Positions 18,191 to 27,721 of a DNA stretch of 64,000 bases are shown here, piece by piece. Every line of letters begins with the position of its first letter. Position 1 is the stretch's first letter. A model generated the notes under the pieces. It made no database searches, was not told the DNA's origin, and worked only from the letters and a program-made list of their open reading frames with translations. Source of the stretch: Brasilonema angustatum HA4187-MV1 (GTDB lineage: Bacteria > Cyanobacteriota > Cyanobacteriia > Cyanobacteriales > Nostocaceae); assembly GCA_019359695.1 (NCBI GenBank), contig JAHHGV010000028.1, positions 54,219-118,218 on the forward strand. The letters run 5' to 3'. Position numbers and translations under genes: made by a program.

Positions 18191-19486
18191 TTACTGCGCA
18201 TTTGCTGGTCTCGACCCAGGTTGTACTGTGACTTGCACGGTTGTGTTATTACGTTGCAGTTGCATTTGCACGTTTGCCCCAACGCCACTTTTATCAATTA
18301 TCTGCTGCACTGTATCCGCAGTGGTAACAGATTGATTGTTGATTTGTTGGATGACATCTCCTGGACGTATTCCGGCTCTATCAGCCGGAGAACCAGGAAG
18401 AACGCGGACAATCAGAATGCCTTGGTTTGCTTGCACGCGGACGTTACTATTAGAAAGGCTGTTAATCCGTTGCTTAAGTTCAGGTGTCAGGGATACCATC
18501 TGAATCCCTATGAAGGGATGTTCAACTTTGCCCTGAGTAATTAATTGTTGGGCAATTCGCTCGGCTGTGTCGATGGGAATCGCAAAGCCTATTCCTTGAG
18601 CCCCCTGGATAATAGCTGTGTTGACCCCAATAACTTGACCACGAGCATTTAGCAGTGGTCCGCCGGAGTTTCCAGGATTAATGGCTGCGTCAGTTTGAAT
18701 ATAACCAACGCGGTTATCAGATGCACCGATATCACTAATAGAACGATCCGTTGCACTAACAACGCCCACTGTTACCGTTTCTTGCAAACCTAAGGGATTC
18801 CCGATTGCGATCGCCCACTGTCCTGGCTGAACCCGCTGAGATGTTGCCAGTTCTACAGTTGGCAGGTTATTTAGTGGAACTTGCACAACCGCAATATCAG
18901 TCAATTTGTCTTGTCCCAAGACTTTTCCTTCAACAGTACGACCGTCGGACAATGATACTGATACTGTATCAGCATCGTTGACAACGTGAGCATTTGTGAG
19001 AATCTGTCCATTAGCATTAATCACAAAACCAGAACCAACACCACGCACCACTTTCTCTTGAGGCTGTGCTGGTATCTGCCGACCAAAAAACCGTTGATAG
19101 AATGGGTCATTTAAGATCTCTGGGACTTGGCTTCTGACAGTTCTGGAAGTATTAATTTGCACTACCGCAGGTTCAACCTTATTTACCACAGCAACTACAA
19201 AGTTATTATCCTCTGGAGTTGGTGTCAGAGGACGGTTATTTGGAGTAGCAGACTGTTGGACTGGTTGAGCATTAGCAGTATTAGTCTCCTGTGAAGGTTG
19301 CACGTTTCTGGATGAGTTTATTGAGCAGCCACTCAAAAATGTTATTCCTACTCCCAGAAGTGGTAAAAATAAGTGAGTTATCGGTTTTTTACAAAAGAAT
19401 ATGTTTGTGAGATTATTTTTTTTATCGAAACCATCTATCTTTAATTTTCTAAGCTTTTGATTGTCATTTGGGTGTTTTTTGTTCAT
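18191..19486 (-). CDS. HtrA/Deg-family serine protease with PDZ domain
   Basis: A 431-residue trypsin-like protease. The catalytic triad is visible: His167 (TNAHVVND), Asp197 (DKLTDIAVV) and Ser274 (GNSGGP). One PDZ domain follows near residues 330-425 (GSPADRAGIRPGDVI). The N-terminus is basic, then hydrophobic, with a GCS lipobox-like sequence (FLSGCS near residue 54) and a Pro/Gln-rich linker, so export and possible lipid anchoring are likely. Cyanobacterial HhoA/HhoB/HtrA proteases degrade damaged envelope or lumen proteins under stress. Which of the three paralogues this represents cannot be decided from sequence alone. Confidence 0.92.
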   Translation of the reverse strand: MNKKHPNDNQKLRKLKIDGFDKKNNLTNIFFCKKPITHLFLPLLGVGITFLSGCSINSSRNVQPSQETNTANAQPVQQSATPNNRPLTPTPEDNNFVVAVVNKVEPAVVQINTSRTVRSQVPEILNDPFYQRFFGRQIPAQPQEKVVRGVGSGFVINANGQILTNAHVVNDADTVSVSLSDGRTVEGKVLGQDKLTDIAVVQVPLNNLPTVELATSQRVQPGQWAIAIGNPLGLQETVTVGVVSATDRSISDIGASDNRVGYIQTDAAINPGNSGGPLLNARGQVIGVNTAIIQGAQGIGFAIPIDTAERIAQQLITQGKVEHPFIGIQMVSLTPELKQRINSLSNSNVRVQANQGILIVRVLPGSPADRAGIRPGDVIQQINNQSVTTADTVQQIIDKSGVGANVQMQLQRNNTTVQVTVQPGSRPANAQ

Positions 19487-19972
19487 AAGACTTTATATAT
19501 CTTATATCTTAGTGTCTGGTGAAAATAATCTCCTTATTTCATATTTATATTTGATGATGCTTATTGTCATCTACCATAAGAAAGTTATTACTTATCAGTT
19601 ACCAGTTGGTGTTGATTTTTCGCTTTAACTGAACCGTATTGGGTTAAAAGGCAGTTAGAAAAGCGGATTTATTATAACAGTCAAGCCTGTTAGTATGGGT
19701 ATTTTACTGTGTTACTCAACAAAAAATAATTTTTCTTTTCCATTAGATAGAACACAGATTAATTATAAAGGCACAGGAATGCTGTGCCCTCACCATATGG
19801 TTTATAATAGACCTCTTGCAAAAGTGAGATTATACGAGGTTCTGTTAAGAGTTAAATGTTCAGAATTCCCTGTTAAGCGTTCCCTACTTCTGCAAAAAGT
19901 CTAATCTATGTTTTTAAAAGCGCGGTCATTCGTAAATCGTAATAACCTCAATGACGAATGAGAATTGACAAA
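19487..19972. other. Intergenic region with 94-bp inverted-repeat element
   Basis: No supportable gene. It contains the 5' region of the protease gene and the repeat at 19809-19902. The phrase CTGAACCGTATTGGGTTA near 19629 resembles ACCGAACCATATTGGGAAC near 44351, an interspersed intergenic repeat. Confidence 0.5.
19809..19902. mobile_element. MITE-like element, 94 bp
   Basis: Terminal 17-mers AGACCTCTTGCAAAAGT (19809-19825) and the inverse of AGACTTTTTGCAGAAGT (19886-19902) match at 14 of 17 positions in inverted orientation. The left end matches AGACCTGTTGCAAAAGT at 63034-63050 in 16 of 17 bases, and a similar TTGCAAAAGT end lies near 31835. This suggests a non-autonomous family mobilised by a transposase absent here. 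Confidence 0.5.
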
Positions 19973-22582
19973 TTAAGAACTATATGTATCTTGTGCTTCA
20001 ATGTTTATGGCTGCATTCTCCTGTTGAGCATCTTCTAAAGTAATGGGTACCGATTGAACGTGCCAAATATCTCGGGCGTATTCGCGAATTGTACGATCAG
20101 AAGAAAAGTAGCCCGCCCGCGCCGTGTTGAGAATTGACATCAACAACCACTTGTCTTGATTACGATATGCCTCACTCACCTGTTGTTGACACTCAATGTA
20201 GGACTGGTAATCAGCAAACAGTAAATAATCGTCTCGGTTTTTGAGAGACTCTACCAGTGGTTTAAACAAATCCCTGTCACCTTTGGAAAAGTAACCGGAT
20301 TCTATCTGGTCAATTGCTTGTTTAAGCTGAGGATTACTGTTGTAATAATCCCACGGATGGTAGCCTGAGCTTCTGATTTGTGAAACTTGCTGTGCCGTCA
20401 GTCCAAAGAGAAAGAAATTTTCGTGTCCGACGCGGTCCCGAATTTCAATATTCGCCCCATCCAGTGTACCAATCGTCAATGTACCATTCATCGCAAACTT
20501 CATGTTACTCGTGCCAGAAGCTTCCTTACCAGCAGTCGAGATTTGTTCCGAAACGTCAGCAGCTGGATATATTCGCTGTGCTAATGCCACATTGTAGTTT
20601 GCCAAGAAAACCACTTTCAGGCGATCGCCTATATCCGGATCATTATTCACCACATCCGCGACTGAGTTGATCAACTGAATAATCAACTTTGCCATTGCAT
20701 AACCAGGTGCAGCCTTACCAGCAAAAATCACAGTTCGCGGGACAACATCCACATTGGGATTCTGTTTGATTTGGTTATAAAGTGTTATTACGTGCAGCAA
20801 ATTCAAATGCTGACGTTTGTACTCGTGCAGTCGTTTCACCTGTATATCAAACAAGGAATTGGCATCAACATGAATACCATTTGTTTGCAGAATGTACTCT
20901 GCTAAGTCCTGCTTATTCTCCTGCTTAATTTGACGCCATTGCTCGCGAAATTCTTGCTCATCTACAAATGCTTCTAACTGCTTGAGTTCTTCCAAATTCT
21001 TAATCCAACCCTTACCAATTTTATTTGTTATGTGGAGGGCTAGTTTGGGATTGGCTACCAAAATCCAACGACGAGGGGTGACTCCATTGGTTTTGTTGCT
21101 GAATTTTTCGGGAAACAGTTCGTAGAAGTCTCGAAACAAGTCGTTTGTCAGGAGTTCGGTGTGTAATGCTGCGACACCGTTGATAGCATGACTACCCACA
21201 CAAGCAAGATGAGCCATTCTTACCTGTTTTTCCCCGCCTTCTTCGATCAGCGACAGTCGGGCAGCTTTTTGATTATCTCCGGGATACTTGGCACGAACTT
21301 CGTCCAGGAAACGTTGGTTAATCTCGAAAATAATTTCCAAGTGTCGAGGTAGAAGTCTGCCAAACAAACTAAACGGCCAACGTTCTAATGCTTCGGACAA
21401 CAATGTATGATTAGTGAAACCAAAGCTTCTTTGGGTGATGTCCCAAGCTTTGTCCCATTCTAGCTGATGTTCGTCTAGCAGTAGTCGCATGAGTTCGGCT
21501 ACACCAATGGTAGGGTGGGTGTCATTAATTTGCAGGGCAAATTTATTGGGGAAATTGTCAAAGTTGTCGTCGTGTTGCAAGAAGTTGCGGATGATATCTT
21601 GCAGAGAACAGGAAACAAAGAAGTATTGCTGCTGTAAGCGGAGTTCTCGGCCTTGGTAATTATTGTCGTTGGGATAGAGGACTTTGGTAATATTCTCAGA
21701 GAAGACTTTATCAGCAACGGCATTAGCAAAGTCCCCACTGTTGAAAATCTGCAAGTTAAATTCATCACTGGCTTTGGCACTCCACAAACGCAGGGTGTTC
21801 ACAGTGTTGGAGTTGTAGCCAACAATTGGCGTGTCGTAGGGTGTGCCCAAGACGGTTCTTTCTGGAATCCAACGCACTTGGTAGCGTCCCTGCTCATCCG
21901 TGAAAGCTTCGGTGTGTCCACCAAATTTGACTTCCATAGTATAATCAGGACGAGGAATTTCCCAAGGATTGCCAAAACGTAGCCAGCGATCCGGAACTTC
22001 CACTTGAGCGCCGTTGCGAATCTCCTGTCGAAAGATGCCATATTCGTAGCGAATACCGTAGCCAATGGCAGGAATTTCTAAGGTTGAGAGGGAATCCAGA
22101 AAGCAAGCAGCCAGTCGTCCTAAACCGCCGTTGCCTAATCCTGGTTCATCTTCCTGTTCCATCAGGTCGTACAAATCATACCCTGACTCTTGCACCACTT
22201 GACGGGCTTTATCATGAAGTCCGACATTTGTCAAGTTTTTTTCGAGTTGTCGTCCAATCAGGTATTCGGCAGACAGGTAGCAAACGACTTTAACATCCTT
22301 GTGAAAGTAAGTTTGCTCAACAGTCTTCAGCCAACGTTGCAGCAGGCGATCCCGTACAGTATACGCCAGTGCCATATAGTAGTCATGTGCTGTTGCCCAA
22401 CCTTTATCTTTTGCCTGAATGTAATAGAGGTTATCGAAAAAAGCACGTTTGAGCGTTTCAACGTCCATTCCCGTGCGATCGTCCTGCACTTGGATGGCGG
22501 CGTGTTCTGTACGACGAATGTGCTTTTTCCAATGAGGAATATGCCTGCCATTGTGTTTTTTCAAGTCGTTGCCATTATTCAT
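19973..22582 (-). CDS. glgP: Glycogen phosphorylase
   Basis: Releases glucose-1-phosphate from the non-reducing ends of glycogen in the cytosol. About 869 residues, with the family's N-terminal block (LAACFLDSLSTLEIPAIGYG preceded by GNGGLGR), the nucleotide/regulatory middle part, and the PLP-lysine region EASGTSNMKFAMNGTLTIGT near the C-terminus. I chose the ATG at 22582. The frame remains open upstream to 22666, with an alternative ATG at 22624, but those extra residues do not look like family sequence. It is a single gene; the next gene on this strand is a transporter 130 bp upstream. Night-time glycogen use is the expected role. Confidence 0.95.
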   Translation of the reverse strand: MNNGNDLKKHNGRHIPHWKKHIRRTEHAAIQVQDDRTGMDVETLKRAFFDNLYYIQAKDKGWATAHDYYMALAYTVRDRLLQRWLKTVEQTYFHKDVKVVCYLSAEYLIGRQLEKNLTNVGLHDKARQVVQESGYDLYDLMEQEDEPGLGNGGLGRLAACFLDSLSTLEIPAIGYGIRYEYGIFRQEIRNGAQVEVPDRWLRFGNPWEIPRPDYTMEVKFGGHTEAFTDEQGRYQVRWIPERTVLGTPYDTPIVGYNSNTVNTLRLWSAKASDEFNLQIFNSGDFANAVADKVFSENITKVLYPNDNNYQGRELRLQQQYFFVSCSLQDIIRNFLQHDDNFDNFPNKFALQINDTHPTIGVAELMRLLLDEHQLEWDKAWDITQRSFGFTNHTLLSEALERWPFSLFGRLLPRHLEIIFEINQRFLDEVRAKYPGDNQKAARLSLIEEGGEKQVRMAHLACVGSHAINGVAALHTELLTNDLFRDFYELFPEKFSNKTNGVTPRRWILVANPKLALHITNKIGKGWIKNLEELKQLEAFVDEQEFREQWRQIKQENKQDLAEYILQTNGIHVDANSLFDIQVKRLHEYKRQHLNLLHVITLYNQIKQNPNVDVVPRTVIFAGKAAPGYAMAKLIIQLINSVADVVNNDPDIGDRLKVVFLANYNVALAQRIYPAADVSEQISTAGKEASGTSNMKFAMNGTLTIGTLDGANIEIRDRVGHENFFLFGLTAQQVSQIRSSGYHPWDYYNSNPQLKQAIDQIESGYFSKGDRDLFKPLVESLKNRDDYLLFADYQSYIECQQQVSEAYRNQDKWLLMSILNTARAGYFSSDRTIREYARDIWHVQSVPITLEDAQQENAAINIEAQDTYSS

Positions 22583-22718
22583 GGTTGCAATTTCCAAACA
22601 GTTATAGCGACGTGAAGTCACCATTGCAACTTTAAAATAACGGCTATATTTTTTACCTCTAACCAAGGAAACAATAGCGAAGTGTCAGGTTGTTTTCAAC
22701 GAAATATTTTGTCATTTC

Positions 22719-24020
22719 TTAAGCTTTTTCCTCAACCTTGGATGTTGGGAAGTACTTTTGTAATACCTCCCCAACCAACAAAAAGAATATTCCACTCAGA
22801 ATTCCTATTCCCATGATGTTCAATTCAACGCTACCAAATCCTCCTACAAGATCAGGATTGATAAGTGTTATAATGAGTAATGAAATAGCCGAAAAACTAC
22901 TTATTGTTAAAGACAGCTTAACGCTTGTTTTCGAGAAGTTATAGCGTTCCGTTTGAGCGATTAAATAAGCAACAAAAGGAGCAAACACCGCTCCTACATA
23001 TGCTGCATAAAAATACACAATCAGATTAACAATCTCCCCACCTTTCAAAGCAACGGCAAGACCAAACAGAGCATTTGCAGCAGTGACGAGTATACGACTC
23101 CAGGTAGATGTCGGCAGAATGTTAAAGTCCAAAATAGTCTTGGTTTGCACTCGCAAGATGCTGCTGCCAATACCCAGCGCGGGAACCAGTAAAGACACAA
23201 TCACCAGTATACCCAAAGGCTTGTCGATGCCACCGCCGACCCAGGCTAGGATAAACGGGAGAGTTTCTTTACCATCAATACCAGCAGGCAAAATTCCTGC
23301 GTTCTGTGCTGCGACAACAACTGTTGAAGGTAAAAAAGCAAGCAGTAGCAGCAAAATTGCGGCTAAAGTACATCCTCGATACAGGCTGTGTACATCTTTT
23401 GCCTGAACAAGAAACTGCTGATACTTCATATCTATAGGTACCAGCAGAATTGTAGACAATGAGACGCCCACTATAGTTGGCAAACTCATATGCTTGAGTG
23501 AGCTAGCAAATTCTATGGGCGATCGCACATAATCACCAAAAGCGTGTAACACCCACAGTCCATAAAGCAAAGCCAAAAAGTTCAGAATCAGTAACCCCCG
23601 CAATATCCAGCCTGCTTTTTCTATTGGGAGTAGGGAAATGATTGCAAACAGGATAGCCAAAACAACCATCGTCGGGAGAGTGGGTATTCCGAAAACCTTG
23701 AGGATAAAAGCTCCAGAAATCAACTGAACAGCTTCAATACCAATCAGCGATAACCAGGACATCAGGCTGACAAAAACTTTTACCCCATCTCCATAGGCAG
23801 AACCTAGCAATGTCCAAATTGGCTCTGTTCGCTTCCAGTAAAATTTTGCCAGTCCTAAAAGAGCTATTGTACCAAAGCCAAGGGAGACAGTATAAAGACT
23901 GCCAGCAGCCCCTAAAGTTAGGGATTTCTCAGCTGTTCCCAAAACAAACCCCAAACCGTAATGCGCGGATACTAGCAGGGCTGCTAGCGAGAAGGTGTCG
24001 AGTCTGCGCTCTAAAGCCAT
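22719..24020 (-). CDS. Sodium:solute-symporter-like membrane transporter
   Basis: A 433-residue integral membrane protein with about 12 hydrophobic spans and very few long loops. The general pattern (GLGFVLGTAEKS start, the KYQQFLVQAKDVHSLYRGC central loop, LVPALGIGSSILRVQTK, then IVYFYAAYVGAVFAP) resembles LeuT-fold transporters of the sodium:solute symporter group. The substrate cannot be read from the sequence. It is preceded by a small gene 26 bp upstream, and the pair sits behind a predicted c-di-AMP riboswitch, which in other bacteria governs K+ and osmolyte transport and cell-wall genes. An osmolyte or ion substrate is therefore a reasonable guess. Confidence 0.75.
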   Translation of the reverse strand: MALERRLDTFSLAALLVSAHYGLGFVLGTAEKSLTLGAAGSLYTVSLGFGTIALLGLAKFYWKRTEPIWTLLGSAYGDGVKVFVSLMSWLSLIGIEAVQLISGAFILKVFGIPTLPTMVVLAILFAIISLLPIEKAGWILRGLLILNFLALLYGLWVLHAFGDYVRSPIEFASSLKHMSLPTIVGVSLSTILLVPIDMKYQQFLVQAKDVHSLYRGCTLAAILLLLLAFLPSTVVVAAQNAGILPAGIDGKETLPFILAWVGGGIDKPLGILVIVSLLVPALGIGSSILRVQTKTILDFNILPTSTWSRILVTAANALFGLAVALKGGEIVNLIVYFYAAYVGAVFAPFVAYLIAQTERYNFSKTSVKLSLTISSFSAISLLIITLINPDLVGGFGSVELNIMGIGILSGIFFLLVGEVLQKYFPTSKVEEKA

Positions 24021-24046
24021 ATTGGCATCTGCTCCACAAATTTTTT

Positions 24047-24292
24047 TTAAATTTCCCCGTGAATTTTTACTGGCTCGTGGCTAAACTTCATTAACTCGTA
24101 AAGATCATAAGCATATAAATCTTCCTGACTTGGCTCGTCAGTCTGACTTGTTGCCACAATTGGGTCATTGTATGCTTTCGTTCTACCAATCAATAAAAGT
24201 TTTTTTCCGGCACACTCTCCAATTAATCTGAATTGATGCTCGGGAAAAAAGTTGACTTCATCTGTATATAACGTCTGATTTTTTATCGGCAT
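24047..24292 (-). CDS. Hypothetical 81-residue protein, riboswitch-controlled
   Basis: A small acidic soluble protein (MPIKNQTLYTDEVNF start, DLYAYDLYELMKF near the end) that I do not recognise. It is the first gene after the predicted c-di-AMP riboswitch and lies 26 bp before the transporter gene, so it is probably co-transcribed with it and could be a regulator or accessory subunit. GAGGAGAAAAT directly before the ATG is a good ribosome-binding site, which supports it being a real gene. Confidence 0.65.
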   Translation of the reverse strand: MPIKNQTLYTDEVNFFPEHQFRLIGECAGKKLLLIGRTKAYNDPIVATSQTDEPSQEDLYAYDLYELMKFSHEPVKIHGEI

Positions 24293-24554
24293 ATTTTCTC
24301 CTCAGTTCTAAGAATTGGTGCAACTGGTTAAAATTTCTTCTCAACCTTTAGTTGGGAAAGATGCTGATTCTTCGTAGTCAAGGGAATTCCTAGTATAGAT
24401 GCACACAATTACTTGATTTTTTGACTTTTGAATTCACAAAAGATACAGGATATTCCCTAAACTAAATCAACAGATATATGTCTACACTGCCAGTTTTGAT
24501 AGCAATGCCAGCAAGGAGAACCTGGAGACAACAGCTTGGAATCAGCAGATGCCA

Positions 24555-24668
24555 TAGGTACTCCTTCCAATGCCGACGGAGTTAGCTGACGGGCTAAGAC
24601 TGGAAGGTGTCTCTCCATTCAAGATTCGCCCCAATACATTGGTTCCTCCGCTTCTAACCCAGGTTTGA
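24555..24668 (-). promoter_or_regulatory. Predicted c-di-AMP riboswitch (ydaO/yuaA class)
   Basis: Read on the minus strand, the conserved blocks of the ydaO/yuaA aptamer appear in order. These are GGAGGAACCAAT (24638-24649), GGGGCGAATC (24623-24632), ATGGAGAGAC (24609-24618), and TAGCCCGTCAGCTAAC (24581-24596), followed by TCCGTCGGCA. This class senses cyclic di-AMP and normally turns genes off when it is bound. About 260 nt separate it from the first start codon at 24292. I recognised it by eye; ends are approximate. Confidence 0.85.
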
Positions 24669-24770
24669 AGTTTTTCAACAACCAGACTGGATTGAATTAG
24701 GCAAGTTTCACCCATACATTAACTAAAACTATACTGAAACGTCCAAACAGTCAATGCATCTTAACTTTCC

Positions 24771-24873
24771 ACCTCAGGACGAGTGCTATTTAACAACTTA
24801 TCTAGTTAATATTTACGGTGAATTGTATTAATAATACTCTTATGATGGATGCTTCAGTAATTGGTGAGGAAAC
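24771..24873 (+). repeat. Direct repeat, copy 1 (decayed copy of nhaP leader)
   Basis: Matches 25946-26048 with a constant offset of 1175 bp and only a few mismatches. It includes the ATG and first codons of the antiporter gene (GGATGCTTC...GTAATTGGTGAGGAA). After GAGGAA the two copies diverge abruptly. Confidence 0.9.
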
Positions 24874-25424
24874 GTATATGAGTAAAACCTCATATCTTTA
24901 TAAATTATACCCAAGAATAAAAAGATTGCTCAGGTAGTGAAACACCTATTTTTTAGGGGAACTGCAAGCGCCATGACTGCCGTACTTGTCAAGTTTAAAA
25001 ATTAGCAACAGCCTTAATTGGCTGTTACTAGTTAGGAAAAATCATATGATTGACCAAATTGTAAACCAAATTTTAACAACAAGCACCATAGCAGACTTTC
25101 AAGCTAAAAAATTTCCGTTGCTATCTAGGTATTTATCACGCCCAGACAACGCGCGAAAGCAGGAATTTCCTCTATATGTAAAGTTTTCAATGTTACCACT
25201 TTGTGTGGCGATGCTCCGGAGGACCAAAACAAGCAAGGGGGCAGGGAGTCGGGAGCAAGGGAGAATACTTGCTGCCTCCTTCTTGCGAAACGAAGTGGAG
25301 CAGGGGTATCAACCTCCGCCCATATCGCCAAAAATTGGGCGCACTAAATCAGTCGCGCTTATCTTGCCCCGACTGCATTCCTCTCCCCCTCTCCGGTGCT
25401 CCGGTGCTCCCTAGCTCTTTTTGA

Positions 25425-25742
25425 CTACAGTTCTTGTGTATCTACTTGTGGGTGATAGTAGTCTTGAACGCATTTACTAGTCGCTTGTAGGATTGAGGCG
25501 TGACCTTCAGGACTTAGCTGTGGGAATGTTGACTCTACGCTAGTCAGATAAGAGGTAAAATCGCTTTCACTAGGATGAAATAACTCTTGCCCGATGACGA
25601 GTGCGGCATAAGTTTCAGACATCTTAGTACTGAATCCGTGATGGCTGAGTCCATCAATGATGTAGCGATATATCCAGTTAGCGTCAGGGTCTTGCTCAAT
25701 CGATTTAGAAGCAACAGCCATGAAGTCTTGATATTCAGTCAT
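25425..25742 (-). CDS. Hypothetical protein
   Basis: About 105 residues from the ATG at 25742 (MTEYQDFMAVASKS). The frame is open a further 20 codons to 25802, but that extension is a repetitive TTKGVTTKGV stretch, so I prefer the internal start. The protein is soluble and acidic with a helical look and no motif I know. It lies in the segment bracketed by the two copies of the nhaP-leader repeat, convergent with nothing and divergent from the antiporter, so it may have arrived with that rearrangement. Confidence 0.6.
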   Translation of the reverse strand: MTEYQDFMAVASKSIEQDPDANWIYRYIIDGLSHHGFSTKMSETYAALVIGQELFHPSESDFTSYLTSVESTFPQLSPEGHASILQATSKCVQDYYHPQVDTQEL

Positions 25743-25945
25743 TGGGGTTACTCCTTTGGTTGTGACTCCTTTTGTTGTGATGGCTTTACGAAGTTTAACC
25801 ATTCTTTAGTTAAACACATAAAACACGGGTCAGCTACCAACTTTATAGAATTATAAGCTTTCCTACAGATGTTTTAGTTTTGTACACAGAGGATGCCTAC
25901 ACAGTTCGTTCCACACAAATACTCTCGTAAGCTTATTAACTTCGC

Positions 25946-26048
25946 ACCTCAGGATGAGTGCTATTTAACAACTTATCTGGTTAATATTTACGGTGAATTG
26001 TATTAAGAATGCTCTTATGGTGGATGCTTCGGTAATTGGTGAGGAAGT
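25946..26048 (+). repeat. Direct repeat, copy 2 (functional nhaP leader and start)
   Basis: The copy that is continuous with the intact antiporter gene. It includes the presumed promoter/leader and the first codons. See the copy at 24771-24873. Confidence 0.9.
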
Positions 26049-27582
26049 GATTGCTACAAACCTAAAGCAGTTTCTTTTGGTACTTGCAGTTTCTTTAGGG
26101 GTGGCGACAATATCACAGATATTTAGCTGGTTTCGGCAAATACCTTACACCCTACTTTTAGTGATTGTGGGGTTAGGATTGGCTTTTGCCGATGTCCACT
26201 TAGTGGATCTTTCTCCAAAATTAATTTTGTTTATTTTTTTACCACCATTACTTTTTGAAGCAGCATGGAATTTAAAATGGTCGAACTTAAAGCGGGATTT
26301 GCTACCAATTACTTTATATGCAGTCCTTGGGGTTGTGATTTCAATATTAGGGGTAGCAATAGGTTTAAATAAATTTGCAGGACTCTCACTCACAACGGCT
26401 TTACTAATCGGAGCTAGTCTTTGTGCGACTGATCCAGTTTCAGTCACTGCTTTATTTCGGGAATTGGGCGTTCCTAGTCGTCTGACAACATTAATTGAAG
26501 GTGAAAGCTTATTCAATGATGGCATGGCAGTTGTTGCTTTTAGTTTTTTGGTGCAACTGCCTTTAGGAACAGCTGAATTAGAGTTCAAACCAATTGTGAT
26601 ACAACTTTTTGCAGTTGTTGGTATTGGTATGGCGGTGGGAGGACTCATTGGCTTTGGGATCTCCTACCTCACCCAACGTTTCGATTTACCACTTGTGGAA
26701 CAGTCTTTAACTTTGGTTTCTACCTACGCTACATATCTTATTGTTGAAGACTTAGGTGGCTCTGGAGTCATTGGGGTTGTGACGACAGGGCTGATTTTGG
26801 GCAATTTTGGTTCTCGGATTGGTATGAACCCGCGTACTCGGGTTATCGTAACTGAGTTCTGGGAGTTTCTAGCGTTTTTTGTTAACTCAATTGTCTTTTT
26901 ATTGATTGGCGATCAGATACGGTTTGCGAGTTTGGGGGAAAACTTAACAATCATTGCAGTGACAGTAGGGGTAATGATTTTAATTCGGGCAGTTGCAATC
27001 TTGTCTTTAAGTCAGTTAAGCAATCTTCTACAAGCATCCAAAGTTACCTTACCTGAACAAACTATACTCTGGTGGGGCGGGGTGCGCGGTTCTGTTTCTA
27101 TTGCTTTGGCATTGAGTGTACCCACAATTTTAGTAGAGCGAGAAAAAATTATTGCCACAGTATTTGGTGCAGTGTTATTTACCCTACTGTTCCAAGGATT
27201 GAGTATCAAACCTTTATTACAAAAGCTTAATTTTCTGGGTGACCAGTCCTTACGTGAGCGATATTTAGAGATAGTTGCACGGATTGTTGCTCTCAATCGT
27301 GTTTTGCAACACCTTCAAGTAGACCAAAGACCTGGTGTAGATCCAGAGTTTTATCGCTATCAAGAAGCACTGGTTAAAGGAGGAATTGAAAATTTAGAAG
27401 CGGAAATTAACCAGCTACAGGATGAGTATCCAAATATCCGCAACTTTCCGGCTCAACAACTCCGAGGAGAACTTCTGGCAATTGAAGCAGATACTTATGC
27501 TGAATTTACCCGGACAGGTCGGTTAAATAAAGAACTTTCTTCATTACTGGAAGATGTTTTGCAAGATGGTGAGCAGATTTGA
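26017..27582 (+). CDS. Na+/H+ antiporter of the NhaP/CPA1 family
   Basis: About 521 residues with 11-12 hydrophobic spans, followed by a hydrophilic C-terminal tail of about 100 residues. The CPA1 signatures are visible: CATDPVSVTALF, and EGESLFNDGMAVV with the ND pair used in ion exchange. It exchanges Na+ (or K+) for protons across the membrane. I chose the ATG at 26017; a GTG at 25993 in the same frame is possible. The gene lies divergent from the c-di-AMP-riboswitch operon, and its leader is duplicated 1175 bp upstream. Confidence 0.92.
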   Translation: MVDASVIGEEVIATNLKQFLLVLAVSLGVATISQIFSWFRQIPYTLLLVIVGLGLAFADVHLVDLSPKLILFIFLPPLLFEAAWNLKWSNLKRDLLPITLYAVLGVVISILGVAIGLNKFAGLSLTTALLIGASLCATDPVSVTALFRELGVPSRLTTLIEGESLFNDGMAVVAFSFLVQLPLGTAELEFKPIVIQLFAVVGIGMAVGGLIGFGISYLTQRFDLPLVEQSLTLVSTYATYLIVEDLGGSGVIGVVTTGLILGNFGSRIGMNPRTRVIVTEFWEFLAFFVNSIVFLLIGDQIRFASLGENLTIIAVTVGVMILIRAVAILSLSQLSNLLQASKVTLPEQTILWWGGVRGSVSIALALSVPTILVEREKIIATVFGAVLFTLLFQGLSIKPLLQKLNFLGDQSLRERYLEIVARIVALNRVLQHLQVDQRPGVDPEFYRYQEALVKGGIENLEAEINQLQDEYPNIRNFPAQQLRGELLAIEADTYAEFTRTGRLNKELSSLLEDVLQDGEQI

Positions 27583-27721
27583 AAAACACAAGTAAATTCT
27601 TCTACATTTAGAAGATTCGAGATATCTTTGCGACGTTGGTTTCTGATAAAATCCTTACGGTAAAAACATACTCCGACTGAAGTAACATAACGCTCGTAAA
27701 AGAGTCGTATCTATCAAAGTT

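Larger units (their letters stand above)
24293..25424. other. Riboswitch leader and duplicated antiporter leader; otherwise no gene
   Basis: Holds the riboswitch (24555-24668) and the first copy of the nhaP-leader repeat (24771-24873). A plus-strand frame starting at 25046 (MIDQIVNQILTT...) begins like a real peptide with a weak GGAAAA upstream, but after about 50 codons it runs into repeat-like sequence, so it may be a gene remnant. Confidence 0.5.

Noticed and set aside
24986..25414. 142-codon plus-strand frame
   Set aside because: The first 70 codons look protein-like, but the rest runs through repeat sequence; at best a gene fragment.
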